Shown: positions 7,814-16,881 of the stretch, in pieces
How the letters are laid out: each line of letters begins with the position of its first letter
Numbering within the stretch: the stretch's first letter is position 1
DNA from: Nitratireductor sp.
GTDB taxonomy: Bacteria > Pseudomonadota > Alphaproteobacteria > Rhizobiales > Rhizobiaceae
Assembly (NCBI RefSeq): GCF_017794765.1
Contig: NZ_CP051236.1
Coordinates: forward strand, 446,672-510,671
DNA: 64,000 bases
Direction of reading: 5' to 3'
Notes under the pieces: model-generated
What the model was told of the DNA's origin: nothing
Database searches by the model: none
What the model saw: the letters and a program-made list of their open reading frames with translations, nothing else
Translations under genes and position numbers: made by a program

Positions 7814-9076
7814 ATGCTGTCACCTCTCGGCTCAATAATCGCTCTTCTACTCGGCACTGCCTTCCTGTTGACGGGGTCGGGTCTTCACGGGCTTCTACTG
7901 CCCCTGCGCGGCCAGATGGAAGGGTTTCCCACAGCTTCTCTGGGCGCTCTGGGCGCTGCCTGGGCGGTGGGTTTCGTGGCCGGCTGTTTCATTGCGCCCC
8001 GTATCGTCCGCCGAGCCGGCCATGTACGCGCTTTTGGCGCTTTTGCTGCTTCGGGCGCGATCATTGCATTGCTCACCGGCATGTGGGTGGACCCGGCCGG
8101 CTGGGTGGTCCTGCGTATATTCACCGGCTTCACCATGGCGGGCGCTTTCATGGTGATCGAGAGCTGGTTGAACGAAAAGTCGACGAATGAGAATCGCGGC
8201 ACCGTTTTCGGCATATACATGATGCTGACCTACGCATCGCTGACCGCGGGACAGATGACAGTAGCCTTCGGCAACGTTTCCAACACGATCCTTTTTATGA
8301 CAACGGGCATACTGTTCTGCATGGCGCTCATCCCGACAGCGGTCTCCAAGGCTGTGAGCCCCGAGCCTCTGGCGCAGGTATCGCTGGACCTAAAGGGACT
8401 GTATCAGAACTCGCCGGTCTCATTTCTCGGCTGTGTGCTCGTCGGCATCGCGAACGGCGCCTGGGGCACGCTTGGAGCTGTCTACGGCGGGCTGATAGGC
8501 ATTTCGACACTGCAGATCGCCACGATGATGAGCATCGCCGTTCTTGCAGGGGCGGCACTGCAGCTTCCCGCAGGGCGCCTCTCCGACCGGATCGATCGCC
8601 GCCTCGTCATTGCGGGCGCCTCCTTCGGCTCGGGTCTGCTGGGACTGCTCATTCTTTTGAGCGCACCGCGCGACGGAACCTCTGTGATCGTGATGACCGC
8701 GATCTACGGCGCTTTCGCCTACACGCTCTATTCGATCATCGTGGCGCATGCCAACGATCACGCCACCCCGGAAGATTTTGTCAAAGTCGCAAGCGGACTG
8801 CTCTTCCTTTACGGCTTCGGCACCATGCTTGGGCCGTTGATCGGAGGCTTGCTCATGGAAATCATGCGGCCGGAGAGCCTGTTCCTCATTACCGCGCTCG
8901 CGCATTTCGGCCTGGGCGCCTACGCCCTGCTTCGCATCTCGCAGCGCGCTCCGGTTCCGGTGGACGAGCGCGAGGCCTTCAAGACGCTGCCGTCCGAACG
9001 CGCCGTCACACCGCAGGCAGCCGTTTTGGATCCGCGCAGCGACACCGAGGAGAATTTGGCTGAGACTGTCGAATAA
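7814..9076 (+). CDS. MFS transporter, YcaD-like
   Basis: 420 residues with about 12 hydrophobic segments, an inner-membrane major facilitator. The loop after helix 2 has FIAPRIVRRAGHVRAF, the position of the family's GxxxDRxGRR signature. Helices 4-5 contain RIFTGFTMAGAFMVIESWLNEKS, typical of the YcaD/CsbX-type subgroup. ATG 7814 is used because the first membrane helix (LGSIIALLLGTAFLLTGSGLHG) then begins at once; the longer frame from 7622 adds 64 residues that look non-coding. The substrate is unknown. The C-terminal 50 residues are polar and cytoplasmic. Confidence 0.82.
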   Translation: MLSPLGSIIALLLGTAFLLTGSGLHGLLLPLRGQMEGFPTASLGALGAAWAVGFVAGCFIAPRIVRRAGHVRAFGAFAASGAIIALLTGMWVDPAGWVVLRIFTGFTMAGAFMVIESWLNEKSTNENRGTVFGIYMMLTYASLTAGQMTVAFGNVSNTILFMTTGILFCMALIPTAVSKAVSPEPLAQVSLDLKGLYQNSPVSFLGCVLVGIANGAWGTLGAVYGGLIGISTLQIATMMSIAVLAGAALQLPAGRLSDRIDRRLVIAGASFGSGLLGLLILLSAPRDGTSVIVMTAIYGAFAYTLYSIIVAHANDHATPEDFVKVASGLLFLYGFGTMLGPLIGGLLMEIMRPESLFLITALAHFGLGAYALLRISQRAPVPVDEREAFKTLPSERAVTPQAAVLDPRSDTEENLAETVE

Positions 9077-9398
9077 GATTCACGAAACCAGTCTATGAGT
9101 CTCGTGGCAGCGCTGAATCCAGATTGCGCCAACGACAAGGCCCCCGCACCCGGAAACATTCGAGGCGGAGGCCGAAGGCCCTGTGCGGACCGCATGTCAA
9201 AAAGCAATCCGCCAGCCACGGGAACATCTGTGATGTCCGGCTGACAGTCCTGCCACAAGACGAAATCTCTTCAATCGATTTCGCTTCGCAAAGTGCCCCT
9301 GAAACATCGGCCGGAATGGGGCTCCGGCTTTCAGTTGATCGGACGTTCCGTCTATGCGTCAGGTTGTTTCACGCGCATCCGAATGGATGTGCAATGAC
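9077..9398. other. Intergenic stretch with no gene seen
   Basis: 322 bases between the MFS gene and the convergent YdcH-like gene. An imperfect hairpin (GCGCATCC-GAAT-GGATGTGC, 9373-9392) lies just past the stop of the minus-strand gene and may help end it. No convincing reading frame or promoter was found. Confidence 0.5.
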
Positions 9399-9578
9399 CT
9401 AGTGACGGGTAACCGCCGACTTGAGCTTTTCCATCTCGTCCTTGATGGCCAGCTTGCGTCGCTTGAGTTGAACCACATCGAGTTCGTCTACAGATGGATG
9501 GAGCTTCGCATTGTCGATTTCACGCTCCAGTTCGCCGTGTTTACGCTTCAACTCTGCAAGATGGGATTCAAGAGACAT
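9399..9578 (-). CDS. YdcH/DUF465 family small protein
   Basis: 59 residues, MSLESHLAELKRKHGELERE and then a central LHPSVDELDVVQLKRRKLAIKDEMEKL. This is the DUF465 pattern: a helical hairpin with the conserved L-K-x-x-K-L-x-x-K-D/E block. GGAGAT lies upstream of the ATG. The function is unknown. A second family member lies on the opposite strand 268 bases away. Confidence 0.8.
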   Translation of the reverse strand: MSLESHLAELKRKHGELEREIDNAKLHPSVDELDVVQLKRRKLAIKDEMEKLKSAVTRH

Positions 9579-9846
9579 GATTGGGATCTCCTTTGCTTCC
9601 TCGAGAACTCACCGGCCCCGATGCCCGCCCGCAGGAACCGGCGATCAGAATAGTGTGCCATCACAAATGTGGCTTGTCGAACACCGTCTGGTAGCATTTC
9701 CTGAAACACTGAAATGTGGTATAAGCGCCGCCGCTGCCGGGATGATCTCGACGGCGTCGCTGGGTTGCGGACTGAGATGCGGACTCAACAGCGGACCCCG
9801 CATTTGTGTTTGCAGCCAAAGTTTCGCGCATGTAGGTCAACTGACT

Positions 9847-10056
9847 GTGGTGACATCTGAACAGGAACAGGCGGAGATACGTCTGGAATTCGCCCGCCTC
9901 AAACAGGATCACGCGGATTTCGATGCCGCAATCAACGCGATGATCGCCACCGGTTGCGATCCACTTCGCATCCAGCGCATGAAGAAAAAGAAACTGGCTC
10001 TGAAAGACAGGCTCCAGGAACTGGAAGACAATATTATCCCGGACATCATCGCCTGA
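9847..10056 (+). CDS. YdcH/DUF465 family small protein, second copy
   Basis: 69 residues if GTG 9847 is used (AGG at 9834-9836). The frame has no ATG in a sensible place, and a second GTG at 9850 is also possible. The C-terminal half RIQRMKKKKLALKDRLQELEDNIIPD matches the DUF465 block of the neighbouring gene. It is divergent from that copy. purE follows 90 bases downstream on the same strand; DUF465 genes beside purE are common in this order. Confidence 0.72.
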   Translation: MVTSEQEQAEIRLEFARLKQDHADFDAAINAMIATGCDPLRIQRMKKKKLALKDRLQELEDNIIPDIIA

Positions 10057-10146
10057 GTTCTCTTGAATGGGGGACTTGCCGCCAGGCAAGCTTGCGATGG
10101 CGTCCGGTTTTGACTACAGCCTCATTTTTGAATGCGAGGGGATTTG

Positions 10147-10638
10147 ATGGCTGAGCGGTCCGCCCGAGTGGCGATTATCATGGGGAGCCAATCCGACTGG
10201 GCAACAATGCGGCATGCCGCAGACACGCTCGACCAGCTCGGTGTAGAATATGAGGCGAGAATTGTCTCTGCGCACCGTACGCCGGAGCGTCTCTACGACT
10301 TCGCCAGGAACGCCCGCGACGAGGGTTTTCAGACGATTATCGCAGGCGCTGGTGGCGCTGCTCACCTTCCAGGCATGACCGCCGCATTGACCCCGCTTCC
10401 CGTCTTTGGCGTACCGGTAGAATCGAAAGCGCTTGCCGGGCAGGATTCACTTCTTTCCATCGTGCAGATGCCGGCTGGTATCCCGGTGGGAACACTTGCC
10501 ATCGGCCGCGCCGGCGCGATCAACGCAGCGCTGCTGTCCGCGGCCGTGTTGGCGCTCCACGACGAGAACCTGGCAGACCGGCTTGATGCCTGGCGCACAG
10601 AACAGACGGCGAGCGTCGCCGACTATCCGGTCGATTGA
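10147..10638 (+). CDS. purE: 5-(carboxyamino)imidazole ribonucleotide mutase
   Basis: 163 residues, the normal size for class I PurE. It converts N5-CAIR to CAIR in purine synthesis in the cytoplasm. The substrate-binding motifs GSQSDW (about residue 13) and SAHRTPE (about residue 43) and the [11 protein letters not shown] loop are intact. ATG 10147 follows GAGGGG (10136-10141). purK begins 2 bases after the stop codon. Confidence 0.95.
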   Translation: MAERSARVAIIMGSQSDWATMRHAADTLDQLGVEYEARIVSAHRTPERLYDFARNARDEGFQTIIAGAGGAAHLPGMTAALTPLPVFGVPVESKALAGQDSLLSIVQMPAGIPVGTLAIGRAGAINAALLSAAVLALHDENLADRLDAWRTEQTASVADYPVD

Positions 10639-10640
10639 AC

Positions 10641-11717
10641 ATGAATGCTCCGCTCCCTCAAGGCGCCACGATTGGAATCCTCGGCGGAGGCCAGCTTGGA
10701 CGCATGCTGGCGATGGCCGCAGCGAAACTGGGCTACCGCACCGTGGTGCTGGACCCCGCCGGTGACAGTCCCGCAGCTCAGGTTGCCAACACTTTCGTTC
10801 ACGCCGCCTATGATGACACGCCCGCTCTCAAGGCACTCCTCCGGCAGAGCGATGTCATAACCTACGAGTTTGAGAATGTGCCTGTAGCAACGGCCTTGTC
10901 TCTATCCGAGGAAGTTTCCGTCTTCCCCCCTCCGGAAGCTCTTGAGGCAGCACAGGACAGGCTGGCGGAAAAAATTTTCCTGAACGCCGCAGGGATATCC
11001 ACAGCCCCCTTCATGTCTGTGGACAATGATGACGACCTTGCGCGCGGGCTCGAGCGTTTTTCAGGTGGTGTGCTCAAGACGCGCCGAATGGGCTATGACG
11101 GCAAGGGCCAGCGTGTCTTTCGCAACGTCGATCCCGGCACACACCAAGGTGTTTTCTCCGAAATGGGAGGCGTTCCCCTCATTCTGGAAGCCCTGGTTCC
11201 GTTCCGACGGGAAATTTCCGTAATCGCTGCGCGATCAATAGACGGAAGCATCGCCATCTACGACCCTGCTGAGAACGAGCACAGGGACGGCATCCTGCAT
11301 CGCTCAACCGTGCCCGCCCGTGTCGACCCCGGAACTCTCGGCGCGGCAAAACAGGCGGCGACTGAAATTCTGGGTTCGCTGCACTATGTGGGCGTGCTTG
11401 GCGTGGAGTTTTTTGTGCTCGATAGTGGCAAGGTCCTCGTCAACGAGATTGCACCACGAGTCCACAATTCCGGACACTGGACCGAAGCGGCCTGCACCGT
11501 CTCCCAGTTCGAACAGCACATTCGCGCCGTGGCCGGCCTGCCGCTCGGCGACACACGCCGCCATTCAAACTGCGTGATGGAAAACCTGATCGGCGATGAA
11601 GTGCTAAGCGCGCCAGAACTGCTCAGAGAACCTGATCTGATGCTCCATCTCTACGGCAAGACCGAAAGCAGGCCTGGCCGCAAGATGGGTCACTTCACGC
11701 GCCTCACACGCAGCTGA
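10641..11717 (+). CDS. purK: N5-carboxyaminoimidazole ribonucleotide synthase
   Basis: 358 residues, an ATP-grasp enzyme that makes N5-CAIR from AIR, bicarbonate and ATP, supplying PurE. The N-terminal GGGQLGRMLA motif, the ATP-grasp KTRRMGYDGKGQ segment and the metal-site region NEIAPRVHNSGHWT are present. ATG 10641 lies just past the purE stop; an in-frame TTG at 10635 would overlap it. The last 14 bases overlap the convergent LprI-like gene. Confidence 0.94.
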   Translation: MNAPLPQGATIGILGGGQLGRMLAMAAAKLGYRTVVLDPAGDSPAAQVANTFVHAAYDDTPALKALLRQSDVITYEFENVPVATALSLSEEVSVFPPPEALEAAQDRLAEKIFLNAAGISTAPFMSVDNDDDLARGLERFSGGVLKTRRMGYDGKGQRVFRNVDPGTHQGVFSEMGGVPLILEALVPFRREISVIAARSIDGSIAIYDPAENEHRDGILHRSTVPARVDPGTLGAAKQAATEILGSLHYVGVLGVEFFVLDSGKVLVNEIAPRVHNSGHWTEAACTVSQFEQHIRAVAGLPLGDTRRHSNCVMENLIGDEVLSAPELLREPDLMLHLYGKTESRPGRKMGHFTRLTRS

Positions 11718-12117
11718 GATCGCCTTCCTCGCATTCGGCAAGGGCCGCCAGCTGCTCTGTACGCTCCTCGGTGAGCTTCTGAAGGCATTGAGCGCGGATC
11801 ATTGGTTCTATGGAACCGCCGCGCACGGCCAGTGTCTCAAGATCGCAGTGAGCGTCACGAAAGCCGATCCACGCCCGCTGCGCGTCGCGCAACAGGGTGC
11901 GTGCATCCTCATTCCCTGAATACCGCTGTCTCACAGAGGCATACTGAGCGTTCAGCGCCTTGTCGGCAGCTTCATACTCCCTGGCTGCACACTGCGTCAT
12001 GTCGAGTTGCGTCTGCGCATTGTCGCAGTCCAGATCCTCAGCCTGAGCTACGAAACCGAAGGGGGCAAGTACCAGTGCCAGGATGGCGACCGAACAAAGA
12101 TAATGGCGAAAAGACAT
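11704..12117 (-). CDS. Secreted LprI/DUF1311 family protein
   Basis: 137 residues with a Sec signal peptide (hydrophobic LCSVAILALVLAPFGF, cleavage after AQA). The mature part has LDCDNAQTQLDMTQCAAREYEAADKALN and later DAHCDLETL and RAQCLQKL, the DUF1311 cysteine pattern. The fold is named after the lysozyme inhibitor LprI, and most members are uncharacterised periplasmic proteins. It is convergent with and overlaps the end of purK by 14 bases. Confidence 0.8.
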   Translation of the reverse strand: MSFRHYLCSVAILALVLAPFGFVAQAEDLDCDNAQTQLDMTQCAAREYEAADKALNAQYASVRQRYSGNEDARTLLRDAQRAWIGFRDAHCDLETLAVRGGSIEPMIRAQCLQKLTEERTEQLAALAECEEGDLSCV

Positions 12118-12312
12118 ATCAAACTCCTCTGAGCTGCATCATCGATGCAGGACCGACATTTTCAGCCGCCAGAATCACGCGATTCATCCACCGCGACCCG
12201 CCGAAAGGTTGACACGGACAAGCATCCTCGTCTATGAGCCCATCGACTTGTGGCGCGCCATGGATGCGCGCCTTCTCATTTCGGGCCGCAAGGCCAACCA
12301 CGGACAAGAACG

Positions 12313-12438
12313 ATGAAGATCAAAAACTCGCTCAAGGCGCTGAAGACCCGTCACCGGGAAAACCGCATGGTCCGTCGCAAGGGCCGCATCTACATCATCA
12401 ACAAGTCCAACCCGCGCTTCAAGGCACGGCAGGGCTGA
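12313..12438 (+). CDS. rpmJ: 50S ribosomal protein L36
   Basis: 41 residues, strongly basic: [20 protein letters not shown], then [21 protein letters not shown]. This is the longer, zinc-ligand-free type of L36 found in most alphaproteobacteria: the C-x2-C...C...H set of the short type is absent. It is a monocistronic gene away from the main ribosomal operons, as is usual in the group. Confidence 0.93.
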   Translation: MKIKNSLKALKTRHRENRMVRRKGRIYIINKSNPRFKARQG

Positions 12439-12508
12439 TCCGCCGATTCTGGCGGTCCTCACGCGAAATTCAGTTTCTCTTTAACCATGCCGCGCCTATG
12501 ATTGCGGC

Positions 12509-13102
12509 ATGGTACGATTCATGATCGCTATTTTTGTTGCTGCTCTCATGGGCCTGCCAATGGCGCAGGCGGCGGAAGGCAGTAGGCCGGCGCCAGGCTT
12601 CGAAACCCAGGCGCCCGACAGGCAGGCGCGCCTCAATGCGCTATTCCTTGATCTCAAGAAAGAAACCAACGAACGCGCCGCGCGTCGCATTGCGCTGCGA
12701 ATTGGCGAAACGTGGGCCAATTCAGGCAGTGATACCGCGAATCTGCTCATTGGCTGGGCGAACGATGCCATCAAGGCGGAGAAGTTTTCCGTCGCGCTCG
12801 ATTTTCTCGATCAGGTGGTCATGCTGTACCCCGACTATGCCGAGGGATGGAATCGTCGGGCCACGGTTCATTTCATGATGAACGACTATGCCCGCTCGAT
12901 GGCGGACATATCGCGCACGCTGGAGCTTGAGCCGCGCCATTTCGGCGCCCTGGCAGGAATGGCGCGCATCCTGCAGGCCACAGGCCGGCAGGAACAGGCG
13001 CTCACCGCCTATGAGCAGGTTCTGAACATCTACCCGATGCTTCGCAGTGCGCAGAACGCCGTCGCCGAAATATCTGACAAACTGGCCGGTCAGGGCATCT
13101 GA
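12509..13102 (+). CDS. Secreted tetratricopeptide-repeat protein
   Basis: 197 residues with a Sec signal peptide (MIAIFVAALMGLPMAQA). The mature protein is helical, with at least two TPR units: AEGWNRRATVHFMMNDYARSMADISRTLELEP and FGALAGMARILQATGRQEQALTAYEQVLNIYP. TPR proteins scaffold protein contacts; a periplasmic location is inferred. The pyruvate kinase gene is convergent downstream, with a GC-rich stem at 13139-13166 between them. Confidence 0.8.
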   Translation: MVRFMIAIFVAALMGLPMAQAAEGSRPAPGFETQAPDRQARLNALFLDLKKETNERAARRIALRIGETWANSGSDTANLLIGWANDAIKAEKFSVALDFLDQVVMLYPDYAEGWNRRATVHFMMNDYARSMADISRTLELEPRHFGALAGMARILQATGRQEQALTAYEQVLNIYPMLRSAQNAVAEISDKLAGQGI

Positions 13103-13138
13103 GAAAACTTCAGGCGTAAAAATATCCCGTGACCTTAA

Positions 13139-13166
13139 ACGACCGGCGGACGCGCCGGCCGGTCGT
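13139..13166 (-). terminator. GC-rich stem between the TPR and pyruvate kinase genes
   Basis: ACGACCGGC (13139-13147) pairs with GCCGGTCGT (13158-13166). On the minus strand it is followed by GTTTAAGG, so it may end the pyruvate kinase unit. The T-run is poor. Confidence 0.45.
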
Positions 13167-13185
13167 CAACACATTCAACACCGGG

Positions 13186-14622
13186 TCAGATACCGCCCAG
13201 ACCGTCCGAACCGATATAGGCGATGCGCAGCATATTGGTCGCACCGGGCGTACCGAGCGGCACACCGGCCGTGACGATCACGCGATTGCCGGGCTTCGCA
13301 AACCCTTCTTGATAGGCAATGCGGCAGGCACGGTTGACCATGTCGTCCAGATCTGCCGCATCCTCTGTAACAACGCAATGCGTGCCCCAGACGAGCGACA
13401 GGCGTCGTGCGGTCTCCACCACCGGCGACAGAGCAATGATCGGCACCTGCGGCCTCTCACGAGCCGCGCGCAGGCCCGTAGTGCCCGAGGAAGTGTAGGA
13501 AATGATCGCCGAAAGGTTGAGCGTTTCCGCAATCTGACGCGCGGCCATGGAGATCGCATCGGCGCCGGTTGGCTCAGGCTCGGTCCGCTGGCCATAAATG
13601 ATGGTCGGATAGGTGGGATCCTGTTCCACCTTGGTAGCGATCGAGTTCATTGTCGCAACCGCCTCGACCGGATAGTCCCCCGCCGCAGACTCCGCCGACA
13701 GCATCACCGCATCAGCTCCCTCGAAGACGGCGGTCGCAACATCGGAAACCTCCGCGCGGGTCGGCACAGGGGCAGAAATCATCGATTCCAGCATTTGCGT
13801 GGCCACGACAACCGGCTTGCCTGCTCGCCGGCAGGCACGGGTGATCTGCTTCTGGATGCCCGGAACGGCCTCGAGCGGCATTTCCACGCCAAGATCGCCG
13901 CGCGCCACCATCAGCGCATCGGAAAGCTCGATGATCTCGGCCAGGCGCTTCACCGCCTGCGGCTTCTCGATCTTGGCAAGAAGCGCAGCCCGACCGCGCG
14001 CCACCTTGCGCACCTCGGCCAGATCTTCGGGTCGCTGAATGAAGGAGAGCGCGATCCAGTCAACGTCGGAAGAAAGCACCGCATCGAGATCCTTGCGATC
14101 CTTATCCGTGAGCGCCCCCATGGGGAGGTCCGTGTCCGGCAGGCTGACGCCCTTGCGGTCGGAGATTTTGTTGCCGGCCACCACCTCACAGGTGATCGCC
14201 TTGCCGTCATTCTTGACCGCCTTGAGTTGCAACCGCCCGTCATCGATAAGCAGGCGGTGTCCCGGCTCCACCGATTTCAGGATTTCGGGGTGCGGCAAAT
14301 GAACCCGCTTGTCATTGCCGGGCTCGGAATTGTCATCGAGAGTGAAGGTCTGACCGATGGAAAGCTCGACACTCTTCTCGGCAAAGGTGCCCACACGGAG
14401 CTTGGGCCCCTGCAGATCGGCCAGAATGCCGATGGGATGGCCCACCTTCTTCTCTACTGCACGGATGCGCCCCACCAGCGTGCGCATCAGATCGTGGCTG
14501 GCGTGGCTCATATTGATGCGGAACACATCGGCCCCGGCCTCGAAGAGGCGCTGGATGCTCTCTTCTTCTGAAGAAGCGGGCCCGAGTGTGGCGAGAATCT
14601 TGACCTTGCGATTGCGCCTCAT
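13186..14622 (-). CDS. pyk: Pyruvate kinase
   Basis: 478 residues, full length. It transfers phosphate from phosphoenolpyruvate to ADP in lower glycolysis. Visible motifs are KILATLGPAS at the N terminus, FRINMSHASH, the active-site block IMVARGDLGVEMPLE-type (here ALMVARGDLGVEM, near residue 240), the catalytic Lys in LLAKIEKPQAV, and ADAVMLSAESAAGDYP. The C-terminal regulatory domain is present. It overlaps the upstream DUF1036 gene by four bases (ATGA), so the two are translationally coupled. Confidence 0.96.
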   Translation of the reverse strand: MRRNRKVKILATLGPASSEEESIQRLFEAGADVFRINMSHASHDLMRTLVGRIRAVEKKVGHPIGILADLQGPKLRVGTFAEKSVELSIGQTFTLDDNSEPGNDKRVHLPHPEILKSVEPGHRLLIDDGRLQLKAVKNDGKAITCEVVAGNKISDRKGVSLPDTDLPMGALTDKDRKDLDAVLSSDVDWIALSFIQRPEDLAEVRKVARGRAALLAKIEKPQAVKRLAEIIELSDALMVARGDLGVEMPLEAVPGIQKQITRACRRAGKPVVVATQMLESMISAPVPTRAEVSDVATAVFEGADAVMLSAESAAGDYPVEAVATMNSIATKVEQDPTYPTIIYGQRTEPEPTGADAISMAARQIAETLNLSAIISYTSSGTTGLRAARERPQVPIIALSPVVETARRLSLVWGTHCVVTEDAADLDDMVNRACRIAYQEGFAKPGNRVIVTAGVPLGTPGATNMLRIAYIGSDGLGGI

Positions 14623-15131
14623 TGGGAGGCATCCGAATTCGTCAGCGTACTGTTGTCGGCCGGTCCGTCGGTCAAATCCACCATCCAGTTTTCCTGCTCA
14701 CGCGTGTCATATTCCTGGAAGCCGGCACGCTGGAAGCCCCGCGCAAAACAATCATTGGTACCGGCAATCTTGAACTCGGTCAGTGCAACACACATCTGCA
14801 CATTACCCTCCCATCGGCCGCCGCTGGCAGCGTCCTCGGCGTAGAGGTAATAATAGCGTGATTCAAGCGGCCCCTCGATCAGGGTCTTGCAACTTGATTT
14901 CTCGATCCGCCACCATCCCTCGCTCACCCAGCCCGAAGCTGTGCGATAGCCTATGGCGACACCAACAAGATTCTGTGTGGAGTTACAGACGCGGAAATCT
15001 GCAAACGCCGGCGTGGGCGCGAAAACAACGCCCCCCAATCCGGCCGCTGCAGCAAGCAGAAGAGCCCACCGGCGTTTCGCGTGCGACGCCCGTCGAAGCA
15101 TTTTTGAGAACCTTGAATTCGACCTGAGCAT
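14619..15131 (-). CDS. DUF1036 family secreted protein
   Basis: 170 residues. A basic start and a hydrophobic segment (WALLLAAAAGLGGVVFAPTPAFA) make a Sec signal peptide. The mature part begins DFRVCNSTQNLVGVAIGYRTASGWVSEGWW, the DUF1036 signature, with further cysteines at SSCKTL, QMCVAL and NDCFARG. The family is widespread in alphaproteobacteria, almost always next to pyk, with no known function. It overlaps the pyk start by four bases. An internal Met at residue 11 is an alternative start. Confidence 0.85.
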   Translation of the reverse strand: MLRSNSRFSKMLRRASHAKRRWALLLAAAAGLGGVVFAPTPAFADFRVCNSTQNLVGVAIGYRTASGWVSEGWWRIEKSSCKTLIEGPLESRYYYLYAEDAASGGRWEGNVQMCVALTEFKIAGTNDCFARGFQRAGFQEYDTREQENWMVDLTDGPADNSTLTNSDASQ

Positions 15132-15294
15132 ATTTTCCTTTTCGGCAATGTCCGGCCCCCTGTCAACGCGCCATTGCCTGCGAGCGCGTGTTTTCCATCA
15201 CTGCCTTGCAGAACAGCGCGCATCATGAAAGGACGAGATTACGCCGTGATAGGCGCACATTTATGACCGCACCAGTTTTCCCGGGACCTGCCTG

Positions 15295-16092
15295 ATGAAC
15301 GCCCTCACCTTCACATCACCGTTTGAATTGATTCCCGGTGATCCCGCCAGGGGGCTGGTCCTGGTTGCCGACCACGCAAAGCGGGCGCTGCCTGAAACAT
15401 ACGGCGCGCTAGGTCTGCCGGCATCAGAGTTTGAACGTCATATTGCCTACGACATCGGCGTGGAGGCGGTGACCCGCGCCCTCTCCGCAAGGCTTGGCGT
15501 ACCTGCGGTTCTGGGCGGCTTCTCAAGACTGCTCATCGATCCCAACCGCGGCATCGACGACCCGACCCTGATCAGACAGCTCTACGACGGAACGATCATT
15601 CCCGGAAACTACCCTCTGCCCCCGGAGGAGCGGCAAAACCGGATTGAACGCTTTTATCAACCCTTCCACCACGCCGTGGCCGAGGCGGTGGATGGAGTGC
15701 GGCAAACAACCGGTGGCGCACCATTGATCATCGCCATCCACTCCTTCACGCCGTCGCTGCTCGGCCGCAAACGGCCCTGGGAGGTGGGCGTGCTTTGGGA
15801 CATCGACAACCGGGCGGCAGGCCCGCTGATTGCAGCGCTGAGAGCCGATGGCGATCTCACGGTGGGCGACAACGAACCCTATGACGGCGCCTATCCTGGC
15901 GATACCATGCATCAGCACGCCACGACGCGAGGCTTTCCCTATGCGCTCATCGAAATTCGCCAGGATTTGATTGCCGGCCAAGACGGTGCAATCGCCTGGG
16001 CAGAAAGGCTGGCCCCGATGCTTGAAGCCATCAATACGCGGCCCGATATCCATCAGGTGAAGCACTTTGGGTCTCGAACGGATCATATGTGA
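15295..16092 (+). CDS. N-formylglutamate amidohydrolase family protein
   Basis: 265 residues. The family hydrolyses N-formyl-amino acids in the cytoplasm. Conserved pieces are LVADHAKRALP near the N terminus (metal-binding His), FSRLLIDPNRG, and IAIHSFTPSLLGRKRPW, typical of the PF05013 fold. The histidine-degradation genes that accompany true HutG are absent here, and this pyk-neighbourhood copy is typical of rhizobia, so the in vivo substrate is open. The DUF1244 gene starts 10 bases downstream. Confidence 0.82.
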   Translation: MNALTFTSPFELIPGDPARGLVLVADHAKRALPETYGALGLPASEFERHIAYDIGVEAVTRALSARLGVPAVLGGFSRLLIDPNRGIDDPTLIRQLYDGTIIPGNYPLPPEERQNRIERFYQPFHHAVAEAVDGVRQTTGGAPLIIAIHSFTPSLLGRKRPWEVGVLWDIDNRAAGPLIAALRADGDLTVGDNEPYDGAYPGDTMHQHATTRGFPYALIEIRQDLIAGQDGAIAWAERLAPMLEAINTRPDIHQVKHFGSRTDHM

Positions 16093-16102
16093 GGGAGAAG
16101 GC

Positions 16103-16411
16103 ATGACAACGCTGAGTGAGGAAAAAAAGCGCGACCTGGAAGCCGCCGCGTTTCGCCGTTTGATCGATCACCTGCGCGCCCGGACAGATGTCCAGAACAT
16201 CGACATGATGAACCTGGCCGGCTTTTGCCGCAATTGCTTGTCCAACTGGTACAGGGACGCCGCCGAAGCTGAAGGGATTGCGCTTTCCAAGGAGGAGTCG
16301 CGTGAGATCGTCTACGGTATACCCTATGCGGAATGGCGCGAGAAATATCAGACCGAGGCAAGTGCGGAACAGAAAGCGGCTTTCGAGGCCAATCGTCCGG
16401 AAGAAAGCTGA
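16103..16411 (+). CDS. DUF1244 family protein
   Basis: 102 residues from ATG 16103, preceded by GAGGGAGAAGG. The core FRRLIDHLRARTDVQNIDMMNLAGFCRNCLSNWYRDAA is the DUF1244 signature, with two cysteines and a WY pair. YGIPYAEWREKYQTEAS follows. The function is unknown. It sits between the N-formylglutamate amidohydrolase and gapR genes. Confidence 0.85.
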   Translation: MTTLSEEKKRDLEAAAFRRLIDHLRARTDVQNIDMMNLAGFCRNCLSNWYRDAAEAEGIALSKEESREIVYGIPYAEWREKYQTEASAEQKAAFEANRPEES

Positions 16412-16548
16412 CCAACCGTCAACCTGGCAAGCAAGAGCTTCGCCCAGATCAGCAAATCCCTTGACCGATGGGGCTCTCTGGGGCATCGAACCTGCCACGC
16501 CTCAACGCCCGACTCGCGGGCTTTCAGAACAATCGACCGGAGTTTCGC

Positions 16549-16812
16549 ATGGCCGACGACATCACGACCGAGACCGCCGACACAGTGGCCGCTGGCCAGC
16601 TTCGCGCCTTCATTGAGCGTGTAGAGCGACTTGAGGAAGACAAGAAGACCATTTCGGAGGACATCAAGGAAGTCTACGCCGAAATGAAAGCCAACGGCTT
16701 CGATACCAAGGCCGTGCGCACAATCGTGCGCCTGCGCAAGAAGGACCAGGCCGAACGCCAGGAAGAAGAAGCCATGATCGACCTCTACAAAGCCGCACTC
16801 GGAATGGAGTGA
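16549..16812 (+). CDS. gapR: GapR-type nucleoid-associated protein (DUF2312/UPF0335)
   Basis: 87 residues. The [38 protein letters not shown] block followed by [27 protein letters not shown] is the conserved UPF0335 sequence. In Caulobacter, GapR forms tetramers that clasp overtwisted DNA ahead of polymerases and aids replication and transcription. ATG 16549 is chosen for CCGGAG upstream; an in-frame ATG at 16468 adds an unrelated tail. A strong terminator follows. Confidence 0.9.
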   Translation: MADDITTETADTVAAGQLRAFIERVERLEEDKKTISEDIKEVYAEMKANGFDTKAVRTIVRLRKKDQAERQEEEAMIDLYKAALGME

Positions 16813-16836
16813 ACCCGGCGGAAAACCGGATAAAGA

Positions 16837-16865
16837 AAAGGGCGGCCCGAAGCCGCCCTTTGCAA
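16837..16865 (+). terminator. Bidirectional terminator between gapR and the aldehyde dehydrogenase
   Basis: AAAGGGCGGC (16837-16846) pairs perfectly with GCCGCCCTTT (16852-16861) around a 5-base loop. The A/T ends can serve both convergent genes. Confidence 0.8.
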
Positions 16866-16881
16866 TTAATGGCCTGTGTTC

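Noticed and set aside
13129-14571. 480-codon plus-strand frame opposite pyruvate kinase
   Set aside because: Pyruvate kinase motifs on the minus strand are complete; the plus frame is the usual GC-rich mirror.
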